64,000 nucleotides of DNA from Verrucomicrobiota bacterium. GTDB taxonomy: Bacteria; Verrucomicrobiota; Verrucomicrobiia; Methylacidiphilales; UBA1321. A program made the position numbers and the translations under genes. Below the pieces are notes generated by a model. That model ran no database searches and was not told the origin of the DNA. It was given only the letters and a program-made list of their open reading frames with translations. This document shows, piece after piece, positions 1 to 8,620 of this stretch (position 1 is its first letter; every line of letters begins with the position of its first letter). The stretch spans positions 42,320-106,319 of the forward strand of contig JABDHJ010000009.1 in NCBI GenBank assembly GCA_013285645.1, written 5' to 3'.

Positions 1-3000
1 GGTTCGGGCAAGGTCGCTCTGGTTTATGCCGGCACCGGCACCCTGACTCTTGCTGGTACCAATACCGATAGCTACAGCGGCGGCTTTAGCCTCAATTCCG
101 GCACGGTGATTCTGAACAACGGAACCGCGACGGGTACCGGCCTGCTGACTATTGGCAGTGGAGCGACTATCAGTACTTCCCTTGCCGGAGGCGTCACCCT
201 GGCTAACAGTGCGCAAGTCTGGAATGGCAGCTTCACTTCCAATATCGCGTCCACGAGTCCTACGAGCTCCTTGAATCTAGGTTCTGGGAATGTCTCCATG
301 AGCGGCCCGCTCACCATTACGGTGAACGGTACTGCCACTCTGAGTGTGGGCGGTAACATCACAGACTCCACCAATCCCAGTAATCTCTATAATGCCTCTC
401 TCGATATCACCAAGTCGGGTACGGGTACGTTGGCGTTGGGGGAAAACGTGACTTTGCCGACGACGGTAGTCCAGTCAAACGTCTCGGCGGGAACCTTGGC
501 CTACGCCGGTAATATCACCTTGGGGGGCACGGCCAATACCATTACCTCGATTACGAATACCGGCTCCGGTACATTGGCTTTCACGGGCGCAATTGACGCT
601 GGTACGACGAACCACGGCATTGCCATCAATGGCGGCACGGTGCTGATTTCCAACAGCAACAATAGTTACCAAGGTGGCACCACCTTGAATTCCGGTGTCT
701 TGGAAACGGGCACCAACGGCCTCAATAACAATGGCGGTACAATCACTTTGAATGGCGGGGAATTTAGTGCGATCGGCTCCACAGCCTTTAGTGTGATTGG
801 TGTTACCGTGTCGAATGGAGCCAGCGTTGCCTTTGGCGATACCACGAACACGGGATCGATTACACTTATTACGCCCGCGCTGGGCACAGGATCAACCTTG
901 AGTTCCAACGTCGGTTTAACTTTCAGCGGAGCAGCAACACTCGATAACTCTACCGGCACAATCACATTCGCGCCCGCGAGCGGCAAAACGATAGCCCTGA
1001 ACGGGATCACTGAGGGCTCAGTCAGTGGCAATCACAGCATTGTGATCAATGGTCCTGGAACCGTCTATACGGGTGCTACGACCGCTACCTACAATTACGC
1101 TGGTTCAACGACCGTCGAAGGCGGAGCCACGCTTCATATTGGGACCCCAGCGCCCCTGCCTTCGACTAGCATGATCATTATCAACGGTGTCGGTACGTTG
1201 CAACCGGACAATGGCGGCGGCACCGCGACCGTGACCAACAATATCACCGTCAATGCCAATAGCACCCTTAACACCCAGAATTCCAGTTCAGGCGGCGACG
1301 GTTATACAGGTAGCCTCACCCTCGGTGCAAATTCGGTCGTTAACGTAACCACCGGCTCATCGAAAGGGCCCACCTTTTCCGGCACCATTACGCTGGGTGG
1401 TAACGTCACGTTCTCGGATTCTTCCTTGGCCAATGGTGTTGGCGGCACCCAGGCGCCCTTGAAGTTCTCGGGGCCGATCGGCGATGGGGGGAACAATTTT
1501 GGAATCACTATTGTCGGGACTGAAAGCAACCTCAATTTTGTCAACCTTACAGGCACTAATACGTTTACGGGTGGCGTGAATATCGCCAGTGGCGAACTTG
1601 TTTTGGGAAGCACCACAGCCTTGAACAGCACGACCCCCAATATCGTTACCATCAGTGGTTCGAACACCGTAGGTGGTTCGCTTGACATCCATGGCTTCAA
1701 TACGGCTGTTGCGGGCCTGAATGGTGCCAGTGGAACCTTCAACGGCATTGTCACGAACGGCGGCACCATTGCCGCCTTAACGATCAAAAACTCGACTGCG
1801 CAAACGTATAATGGCGTCATTACCAATGGCACCAACGCCTTAAGCCTGGTCGAAAACGGCTCTGCCAATCAGACCCTGACAGGCGCCAATAGTTACACCG
1901 GCGGTACAACCATTACTTCAGGTACGCTCACAGTGACCGGTGGCGCTGGCGTCGCATCCAGTCAGGGCTCGGTAACCGGCACCACCACCACCACGATCAC
2001 GGGGCTTACTTCTACTGGCACTCTAGTGGTTGGCGAGAGCGTCTCGGGTACCGGTGTTGCGGCCGGATCTTACATTACCTCCATTACGAATGGTACCACT
2101 ATTACGATCAACGCGCCCACCACGGCGGCGGGAACCCCGACTCTTAGCTTCGGCGCGTATGGTGCCCTGGGTACGGGTAACGTTGCCGTCAATGGCGGTT
2201 CGCTTTTCGTTAATGGCACCACCTCCTCTACCAGTGCATTTACTGTCGGCAACAACACGGCTGTCGCTACTTTGGGGGGTAACGGCACAATCACCGGTTC
2301 GGTCACCACGGCCACGGCGTCAACCGGCAGCAACGTGGCACATCTCGCGCCCGGGGCCGCTGCGGGAACGATCGGGACGCTCACCATCGCAGGCACGAGT
2401 TTCACCGTCGGCAACGGCACCGACTTCGATTACGACCTCACCAACAGCACCCTCGCAGGTGGGATCAGCAATGACTTGATCGCGATGACCGGCGGTGTGC
2501 TGACCTTTAGCGGTACCAGTACCACCTTTAACTTCAACGCCCTGAGCACGCTCGTCACCGGCACTGCCTACACCCTCATCGATGGCGCCAGTTCGATCGT
2601 CGGCTTCACCGCCGCCAACTTCAGCGCAACCGGCCTGGGTGGTGACACCGCCACCTTTAGCGTCGTCGGCGGCAACCTCGACGTCACCTTCTCTCCCGCT
2701 GGCAGCGGTCCCGCCTCCGCCTACTTCACCGGTGGCACGAGTTCCGATGCCACCTCCGCCGCCAACTACGTCTCCAGCCCGACCGGAGGCACGATCAGTG
2801 GCGCACCGGCCGCGAACACGGACGTCTTCTTCACCGCAAACACCAGCGTGACCGGGACCAGCGTCTTGACTCCTAATACCAACTCCGGAGCCTTGGACAT
2901 CAACAGCCTGACCTTCACCGGCACGGGCACTCCTGCCACCGGCAGCGTCGTCCTCAGCGGCACCAACGCCGTTACCATCAACGCGGCCAGCGGCGTAGGC

Positions 3001-3855
3001 ATCACGGTCCAAACCGGCGCGGGCAACGACACCATCAGCGCACCCGTGGTCTTGGGTGCCTCCCAAACCTGGTCGGTTGCAGACGCAAGCAACACGTTGA
3101 CGGTTTCCGGCCCCGTCAGCGGTAGTGGCTTCGCCATCACCAAAACGGGATCGGGCACCTTGGCCCTCACCGGAGCCAACACCTACAGCGGCGGAACGAC
3201 CGTATCGACAGGTACCTTGCTGGCGAACAACACCAGCGGCTCGGCCACCGGTACCGGCGCGTTGACCGTGAATAGCGGCGCGACGTTGGGAGGCAAGGGC
3301 ATCATCAACAGCACGACTAACACGATTAGCAGTGGGGCCAAAGTGCAGGTCGGCAGCGGAGGGAGCAACACGACCGATGTGCTGACCATGACGGCCTCCA
3401 GTTCGACGACCTTTAGCGGGGCGAGCCTGACGTTCAACCTGAACAGCGCCAATAACCAGAGCAACACACTGGCCCTAGGGGCGACCCCCAGCGTCTTGTT
3501 GAGCGGCGCATCGTTGACGTTGAACATCGTGGGTAGCTCCATCATCCCGAATACCACCGCCTACACGCTCTTCACGAGCACGATCGGCGGCAGCAGCAGC
3601 GGCTTCAGCGGAAGCGCGTTCGGCGATCTCACGATTGACGGAACGGGCAAGATATCGAACGTGAGCCTCAACTTCCTCAACGCACCGACACCGGGTTATT
3701 ATGCAGCGTCCTACCTCCAACTCGTGAACAACGGACCAGGAGATGGCTTTAGCATCGATGTGGAAGTAGTACCGGAACCCGGCACTTGGGCACTGATGCT
3801 CGGGGGGGTGGCGTTGCTGGTGTTTTTCCAGCGCTCCCGCCGCAAGAATAACTAA
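1..3855 (+). CDS. Autotransporter-associated beta-strand repeat protein with PEP-CTERM tail (5' partial)
   Basis: The reading frame is open from the first base of the window, so the N-terminus lies outside and about 1285 residues are visible. The protein is almost entirely Gly/Thr/Ser/Asn-rich beta-helix sequence. It contains recurring units of the form GSGTLALTGANTYSGGTT followed by GTL, which is the autotransporter-associated beta-strand repeat (TIGR02601 type); clear copies lie near nt 1876-1935 and 3150-3210. The C-terminus has a PEP-CTERM sorting signal: VPEPGTWALML, a hydrophobic helix, then a basic RSRRK end. Proteins of this kind are known to be exported and processed by exosortase, so it is probably a large surface or extracellular-matrix protein. 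There is no autotransporter beta-barrel at the end, so the repeats are used here in a different export context. A strong terminator follows. Confidence 0.88.
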   Translation, partial: GSGKVALVYAGTGTLTLAGTNTDSYSGGFSLNSGTVILNNGTATGTGLLTIGSGATISTSLAGGVTLANSAQVWNGSFTSNIASTSPTSSLNLGSGNVSMSGPLTITVNGTATLSVGGNITDSTNPSNLYNASLDITKSGTGTLALGENVTLPTTVVQSNVSAGTLAYAGNITLGGTANTITSITNTGSGTLAFTGAIDAGTTNHGIAINGGTVLISNSNNSYQGGTTLNSGVLETGTNGLNNNGGTITLNGGEFSAIGSTAFSVIGVTVSNGASVAFGDTTNTGSITLITPALGTGSTLSSNVGLTFSGAATLDNSTGTITFAPASGKTIALNGITEGSVSGNHSIVINGPGTVYTGATTATYNYAGSTTVEGGATLHIGTPAPLPSTSMIIINGVGTLQPDNGGGTATVTNNITVNANSTLNTQNSSSGGDGYTGSLTLGANSVVNVTTGSSKGPTFSGTITLGGNVTFSDSSLANGVGGTQAPLKFSGPIGDGGNNFGITIVGTESNLNFVNLTGTNTFTGGVNIASGELVLGSTTALNSTTPNIVTISGSNTVGGSLDIHGFNTAVAGLNGASGTFNGIVTNGGTIAALTIKNSTAQTYNGVITNGTNALSLVENGSANQTLTGANSYTGGTTITSGTLTVTGGAGVASSQGSVTGTTTTTITGLTSTGTLVVGESVSGTGVAAGSYITSITNGTTITINAPTTAAGTPTLSFGAYGALGTGNVAVNGGSLFVNGTTSSTSAFTVGNNTAVATLGGNGTITGSVTTATASTGSNVAHLAPGAAAGTIGTLTIAGTSFTVGNGTDFDYDLTNSTLAGGISNDLIAMTGGVLTFSGTSTTFNFNALSTLVTGTAYTLIDGASSIVGFTAANFSATGLGGDTATFSVVGGNLDVTFSPAGSGPASAYFTGGTSSDATSAANYVSSPTGGTISGAPAANTDVFFTANTSVTGTSVLTPNTNSGALDINSLTFTGTGTPATGSVVLSGTNAVTINAASGVGITVQTGAGNDTISAPVVLGASQTWSVADASNTLTVSGPVSGSGFAITKTGSGTLALTGANTYSGGTTVSTGTLLANNTSGSATGTGALTVNSGATLGGKGIINSTTNTISSGAKVQVGSGGSNTTDVLTMTASSSTTFSGASLTFNLNSANNQSNTLALGATPSVLLSGASLTLNIVGSSIIPNTTAYTLFTSTIGGSSSGFSGSAFGDLTIDGTGKISNVSLNFLNAPTPGYYAASYLQLVNNGPGDGFSIDVEVVPEPGTWALMLGGVALLVFFQRSRRKNN

Positions 3856-3878
3856 CCGCCAAAAAATCCGCACAGCTT

Positions 3879-3909
3879 AAAAAGGGAGGCTTTTTCAGCC
3901 TCCCTTTTT
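3879..3909 (+). terminator. Rho-independent terminator
   Basis: A hairpin with stem GGGAGGC/GCCTCCC is flanked by an A-run on the left and a T-run on the right. It begins 24 nt after the stop codon of the PEP-CTERM gene. The A/T flanks extend the stem, so it is well placed to end that transcript. Confidence 0.85.
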
Positions 3910-3952
3910 GTTGGCCCTTCACAAAATTTCAATCTCACTTTAATCGAATGCC

Positions 3953-4915
3953 ATGCGCAAGAGACGTATGACGCCATGGCTCGGGAATAGGGTGATTGGA
4001 GCCTTCGGACTAATGACGTGTTGCTTTTTGCCTCTTGCATGCGCGGCGGAAACATCTGAATCGAATATGAAATTAGAAACCATCACTCTAAGTAATCCCG
4101 CTTGCGAGGCCATCATCTCCGTCAAACCGTTTGTTCACTTGATCAGCTTTCGATGGGTTGGAGGTAAAAATCATCTCATCCACGCTGAGTCGCCCAATCC
4201 TCTTCAAAACGGAAAACCCATGCGTCCCTTTTTTCTTTTGGGAGCGAAATTATGGTACGCTCCCGAGGTTCCCGGCTCCCATCTATTCGGGCTCCTCTCC
4301 GGAAAAGTGACGCACAAAGGAAGAGACGTGGATGCGCAGTTGGACCCTGATCCCGTTTCCGGTTTACAGGGCCGGATTCACTTTCATCTGGACCCGGTTC
4401 AACCCCTGATAACGATCACCAGTGCTTTGCGAAATGCCGGATCGGTTGATAAGGAAACGAGTTGCTGGTGGCCGGTCTCTTTCGAGCCGGGTGGACGCAT
4501 GGAAGCGGAGCCAATCAAGCTTCCCGATGATCCGACCTTTGATTTTCACTTTTGGTCCTATGGCGGCCCTGCTTCCGACCCGGCCTGTCAGATTGGAAAG
4601 GACTTTGTCGTGCTTGATTTGGACCGTCCTCTTCAAGAGTCTGTTTATAAAATCGGTTTTTTCGGCAGGGAAATTTCGGTGATCAAGCCCGATTGCACCT
4701 ACCGCCTCACCGCTCTGAATCCGGTGCCCAGTTCACAATTGAATTATCCTCACGGTGGCAGTCCGGTGATGCTTTTTCGCGACCAAAAGACCTGGTTTTG
4801 CGAGGCGGAACTTTCCGGTCCCTTGACGAAGCTGCATCCGGGTGACGAAACGGCCTTTACCTTTTCCATCGCGTTGGAAGCGCCTCAAAAGGAACGATCT
4901 GGAAATTCTCCATAG
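3953..4915 (+). CDS. Secreted protein of unknown function (DUF4380-like)
   Basis: The 320-residue product starts with a basic segment and a hydrophobic stretch ending LPLACAA, a signal peptide probably cut near residue 31; the cysteine does not sit in a canonical lipobox. The mature part is rich in beta-type sequence with aromatic motifs such as CWWPVSFEPGG and FHFWSYGG. This resembles the aldose-epimerase-like secreted proteins (DUF4380 type) that are common beside verrucomicrobial glycosidases, but the assignment rests on general appearance only. It converges on the large glycosidase gene with 8 nt between the stop codons. It could bind or process a carbohydrate, but no catalytic residue can be named. 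Confidence 0.6.
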   Translation: MRKRRMTPWLGNRVIGAFGLMTCCFLPLACAAETSESNMKLETITLSNPACEAIISVKPFVHLISFRWVGGKNHLIHAESPNPLQNGKPMRPFFLLGAKLWYAPEVPGSHLFGLLSGKVTHKGRDVDAQLDPDPVSGLQGRIHFHLDPVQPLITITSALRNAGSVDKETSCWWPVSFEPGGRMEAEPIKLPDDPTFDFHFWSYGGPASDPACQIGKDFVVLDLDRPLQESVYKIGFFGREISVIKPDCTYRLTALNPVPSSQLNYPHGGSPVMLFRDQKTWFCEAELSGPLTKLHPGDETAFTFSIALEAPQKERSGNSP

Positions 4916-4923
4916 GCTGTTGA

Positions 4924-7900
4924 TTACTGGCCGATCGCGTAAACGACGCTTAGCGTTCCTTGTGTTTCCGTCGCGGTGACCGTTATGGTAATCGCCTCCT
5001 TCTTGACCACCCACTTCACGGTCGAGACTTTGTCTTCGCTGCGGGCAATCGTTTTGGCGACTGCTGGTCCCAGTTGTTTATCGTAAGCGGCCACGAAGTC
5101 GGTAAGCACCGGCGGTTGGGTGAAGGTCACGTTGATGGACTCCATCCGGTCATCCTGAAAGACGACATCGGCATCGGAGGCGCTGTGGAAGACGCCGTCG
5201 GTGTTGGACAGATGAATGCGGTTTCCCGTAACGGTTGCGCCATCGAAATGCACGGCGGCAGCGCGGAGATGAGGATCGATATCCTGCATGGAGTCAGACC
5301 ACTTGACGCCGGGGAGGGGATTCCAAACTTCATCCAATCCCGGAATTGCCGGAGCAGCAGGGGACGCTGTGATCGCAGTTGATGCGGTCGTATTCGCTCC
5401 AGCGGTGTCGGACTGCGGCGTCTCAACGGTTTTGGTGCCGGGATTGTCGATGGACAGGGAGGCGAGATAAAACTCGCTGCCATCATGCTCCACTTGACCA
5501 CCCGAGACAGGCTTATCGAGGCGCTGACGCCGTGCCAGATCATAGCCGGTAAAATGTCCGCTCAGATCGGTTGGGAACCAAATCTGATAGGGGATATGAT
5601 CGACCACCGTAGGCGTCGTTCCATTGTTATCGATCAATTTTCCAATTCCCAGCGGACCGCCCGTCGGTGGAGGATCAGTGGCCTCGTCGTACTTGATGTG
5701 AAAGCCGGTATTTTTCGCGTCATTAACTGCCGTGATGTAGATTTTTTTTGTCGCATCCGCGCCGGTCAGCGGCTTGCCGTCGGCGCTGATCATTCCGAAG
5801 CTAACAAATTTTCCGTCGAAACCGTCGACAACGATGCCGTCCTTGAAGCGGTATTTTCCGTGAGGAGTGCCGACGTAGGCCTTGGCCGTCGGCGTGTCGA
5901 TGATGAGACGTCCATTCGGCCAATCCCACAAGACTTGGTCACCCATGGCGATGGCTCCTGTGGGCGGCGTGTCGAGTAATCCTTCAGGTCCGCCTTCTAG
6001 CGTCGAGCCAGTATTGGAATCCGGCTCGAAACGGATACGAGCGCCTTCCGAGTAAGTGGCACGGGTGAGGCTGGGGCCTCCCAGTCCACCCATGCTGAAA
6101 ATCGATTGCGCTCCGATATGATAAACCAGTGGATGAGGCGCGGGGGCAATGGCACCGGTCATAAACATGTGTCCGGCAATCGCCATGGGCGAGAGAAGGG
6201 CCGGATCTTTTTCATAATAGACTGCTGTCCAGTAATGGGTCGGGGAGATGTAGGAGAGAGCCCCGGCAAGATAAGCTTCATCGGGAAACACCCGTCCTTT
6301 TTCGTGAAATCCGTCCCAATAATGGAAGAAAATGGCGTCCCAATCTTCCCACCCGGCGAGAGCGGCCAGCCGATAGGGATAGCCCGAGCGATATGGATCG
6401 GGCCGACCATCCATCGTTTCGTAGATGGCGGTGATCTTTCCCTCCACGGTGTTGGAATCCATGACATACATGCCGGGTGGCTTGGTGAGGGGATCCTGAA
6501 GCGACCAGAAATACATGCCGAAATTTGCGACTTCGCCATTTTGCGTGTTATCAAAAAGCCAGGAACTGCTGGGCATATACTGAGTGTCGTAGGAAAAAGG
6601 AATGACCGCGACGCCGGTTCCTTTCGGGGCAAAGGTGCGCGCATAAGCCTCAAGCCGTTTGTTCAAGTCACTGTCGATTTCAATCAGGAAGCGAATGAAA
6701 TCGGACGCCCGCTTGTCCGAATAAGCGGTGTGATGAATCACCACCGGTTCGAGTTTAACCGTCCCTGAGCCCAGCGACTCGTTCGGATCGAGTTTCGTCC
6801 AGGCTTGTGCCAGACCCGCGTCGTCGTGATAACGGTCGGTGAGCCATTTGTTCCAATGCTGCTGAAGTTCGGAAACAAAAAAAGGCGGCCATTTATCGAA
6901 GCCTTTTTCCAGGGTCCGTTTGACGTGGGCATTTTCATTGGCCAACTCATAGATCGCGATGGCCTCGTCCTGCGCGTAATTTTTTCCAGTGTAGGGATTG
7001 ACGTGAGTCAGGTAATTCTTCATTTGCTGCTGGCGCGCCTGATAAATCCGGTCATCGGCCGCAGCCATAAAGTTTACGATCCATCCATCCGGTTTGGCCG
7101 ACATGGCCTTGCCCCAATCATCCCAATTTTGTCCATCACCCTTGAGCCACTCGCTTTTGGCGGAGAGGTGGGGCGTCTCCATCAACCCTGTTGCCATGAT
7201 GAAGAGGCCTTTGGATTTCGCCTCTGCAAAGAAATGATCGTACTCATCCAAAGGGGAACCGTCGCCCTTGGTGGTGGGCAGGAACTCGCCGGTATTGTCG
7301 TCGAAGAGGGTGCTGGGGCCATTTGGCAGATCATTTGGACGCGGGCCCCACATCCGGATGGCGTTGAAACCCATGTCGGCGATGCGATCAGCCGTCTCGA
7401 CATTTGCCACCTGCGGACGCACGCATCCCCAGATTCGCAGGCGCTGATCACCGTAATAAAGATGACCGTTACGGTCTTCGGCATAAGCGCCATCGCGGGG
7501 TTGAATGGGAGGAGTAAAAAGTTGAACCTTTGGGTGGGAAACAATTTTCACATTCAGCGTCGTGCCTCCGATGGCAAAGTTAAAAGAGCCATTCGGCTGA
7601 GCGCCGTCGGTGACGAGAAGCAGTGGCTGCCCTGCAGGAGAGTCCGTCAGGGCCTTGCGGACCAGATCGCCAAGGCCCGTCATCTCCGCCGTTTTTGCGC
7701 CCGGTGGAAGAGCAGAATTGGTGATGAACTGGCTCATCGACAAGGTGGCCAGGGGCTGGGAATCGTAATCGGTACCCGCCACGGGCGATGCTGCATCGGG
7801 ATGGATGGCCCGATAGACGACGAGCGATCCGGCTGGAGGAGGATTGAAGAGCGTGATCTTGAGTGAAGCATCCAAGATGTCTTCTGGAGCGAGGACGACG

Positions 7901-8094
7901 CGCTGCACGGTGGGTATGTTCAACATCAGGACCAACTGGCCCGCGCCATGGATAGTGGCTGGCTTTCCTGCGGGATAGACGGACGTGGAAATATCCACAT
8001 CGATGGGAGCAGCCGTTGTCTCCACAGCCCGAGCGGCACCAATTAAGAAAAAAGTGGCGATGACGACACTAAGAGTTGAGGCAAGAGTTTTCAT
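4924..8094 (-). CDS. Large secreted glycoside hydrolase, clan GH-A-like TIM barrel
   Basis: The 1056-residue protein has a clear signal peptide (cleavage after GAARA, about residue 23). An N-terminal beta-rich domain of about 190 residues is followed by a TIM-barrel-like region that begins with GHLYYGDQRLRIWG and GFNAIRMWG. The motif YELANEN at residues 383-388 matches the Asn-Glu acid/base signature of clan A enzymes, with Glu387 the candidate proton donor. The C-terminal part carries further beta domains and a Thr/Ala/Pro linker near residue 900. It is the last gene of the leftward sugar operon, 40 nt after the RbsD/FucU-like gene, and would attack polysaccharide outside the cytoplasm. The exact GH family and substrate cannot be told from the sequence alone. 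Confidence 0.75.
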   Translation of the reverse strand: MKTLASTLSVVIATFFLIGAARAVETTAAPIDVDISTSVYPAGKPATIHGAGQLVLMLNIPTVQRVVLAPEDILDASLKITLFNPPPAGSLVVYRAIHPDAASPVAGTDYDSQPLATLSMSQFITNSALPPGAKTAEMTGLGDLVRKALTDSPAGQPLLLVTDGAQPNGSFNFAIGGTTLNVKIVSHPKVQLFTPPIQPRDGAYAEDRNGHLYYGDQRLRIWGCVRPQVANVETADRIADMGFNAIRMWGPRPNDLPNGPSTLFDDNTGEFLPTTKGDGSPLDEYDHFFAEAKSKGLFIMATGLMETPHLSAKSEWLKGDGQNWDDWGKAMSAKPDGWIVNFMAAADDRIYQARQQQMKNYLTHVNPYTGKNYAQDEAIAIYELANENAHVKRTLEKGFDKWPPFFVSELQQHWNKWLTDRYHDDAGLAQAWTKLDPNESLGSGTVKLEPVVIHHTAYSDKRASDFIRFLIEIDSDLNKRLEAYARTFAPKGTGVAVIPFSYDTQYMPSSSWLFDNTQNGEVANFGMYFWSLQDPLTKPPGMYVMDSNTVEGKITAIYETMDGRPDPYRSGYPYRLAALAGWEDWDAIFFHYWDGFHEKGRVFPDEAYLAGALSYISPTHYWTAVYYEKDPALLSPMAIAGHMFMTGAIAPAPHPLVYHIGAQSIFSMGGLGGPSLTRATYSEGARIRFEPDSNTGSTLEGGPEGLLDTPPTGAIAMGDQVLWDWPNGRLIIDTPTAKAYVGTPHGKYRFKDGIVVDGFDGKFVSFGMISADGKPLTGADATKKIYITAVNDAKNTGFHIKYDEATDPPPTGGPLGIGKLIDNNGTTPTVVDHIPYQIWFPTDLSGHFTGYDLARRQRLDKPVSGGQVEHDGSEFYLASLSIDNPGTKTVETPQSDTAGANTTASTAITASPAAPAIPGLDEVWNPLPGVKWSDSMQDIDPHLRAAAVHFDGATVTGNRIHLSNTDGVFHSASDADVVFQDDRMESINVTFTQPPVLTDFVAAYDKQLGPAVAKTIARSEDKVSTVKWVVKKEAITITVTATETQGTLSVVYAIGQ

Positions 8095-8134
8095 GAGACG
8101 CCTTGGACTTACTTGAAATGTTACCGCCTGGGAG

Positions 8135-8617
8135 CTAGGTGCCGCGAAGACGTGCTTCGGCCTCGCTACTCCAGTATCCGCAATCGAGTTGCACGAAGAC
8201 GGAGGTATAAGGAAGCGTCAGGGTCGACTTTAAGATGAGGACACGGAAGGTTTTTCCGGCTTCGTTCAACATCGAGATGATCTCTTCGTGCAGCACGGCC
8301 TGAACGGCACCGTGGGGTAAAAGTTTGTTGAGTTTTTTTTGGTACGTCATCACGCCCGGCGCGTCCTTTTCGGGCAAAGCGGACAACTCGGCGTCGAGGT
8401 AAACAAGGGGGCGGACGTGTTGGGCTTTCTTTACAGCCTTGAGGACGAAATCCACCACTTCAAGTTGCGGGGCTCCGGTGGCAATGGTTTCAATGCCGGG
8501 AGCAGTTTGCCAGGGATAAGCCGAATCGACGATGGCAATCCAATTGCGATGGCCTAGTAAAGGCAACTGTTGTTGTAACCGTTGCCGCCATGAATTTGCC
8601 AGGACTCGTTTCTTCAT
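8135..8617 (-). CDS. RbsD/FucU family sugar mutarotase-like protein
   Basis: The 160-residue protein follows the RbsD/FucU pattern. The start MKKRVLANS is followed by LGHRNWIAIVDSAYP, equivalent to the LGHxDxIVIxDxxxP segment with the catalytic His, and it ends with an YTSVFVQLDCGYW strand like the YANIILxxG terminus of RbsD. Known family members interconvert pyranose/furanose or alpha/beta forms of ribose or fucose. The gene starts 3 nt after the upstream glycosidase gene ends, so the two are probably coupled and the mutarotase likely acts on the sugar that the glycosidase releases. The middle is more divergent than in RbsD, so a changed substrate or loss of activity is possible. Confidence 0.65.
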   Translation of the reverse strand: MKKRVLANSWRQRLQQQLPLLGHRNWIAIVDSAYPWQTAPGIETIATGAPQLEVVDFVLKAVKKAQHVRPLVYLDAELSALPEKDAPGVMTYQKKLNKLLPHGAVQAVLHEEIISMLNEAGKTFRVLILKSTLTLPYTSVFVQLDCGYWSSEAEARLRGT

Positions 8618-8620
8618 AAG

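Noticed and set aside
1..3855. Tandem repeats at DNA level (satellite or CRISPR-like) in the left-edge gene
   Set aside because: The periodicity is of protein beta-strand repeats with variable DNA; there are no identical direct repeats with spacers.
6805..7866. 353-codon open frame opposite the large glycosidase gene
   Set aside because: The opposite strand encodes a clear signal peptide and glycosidase motifs; this frame has no family features.
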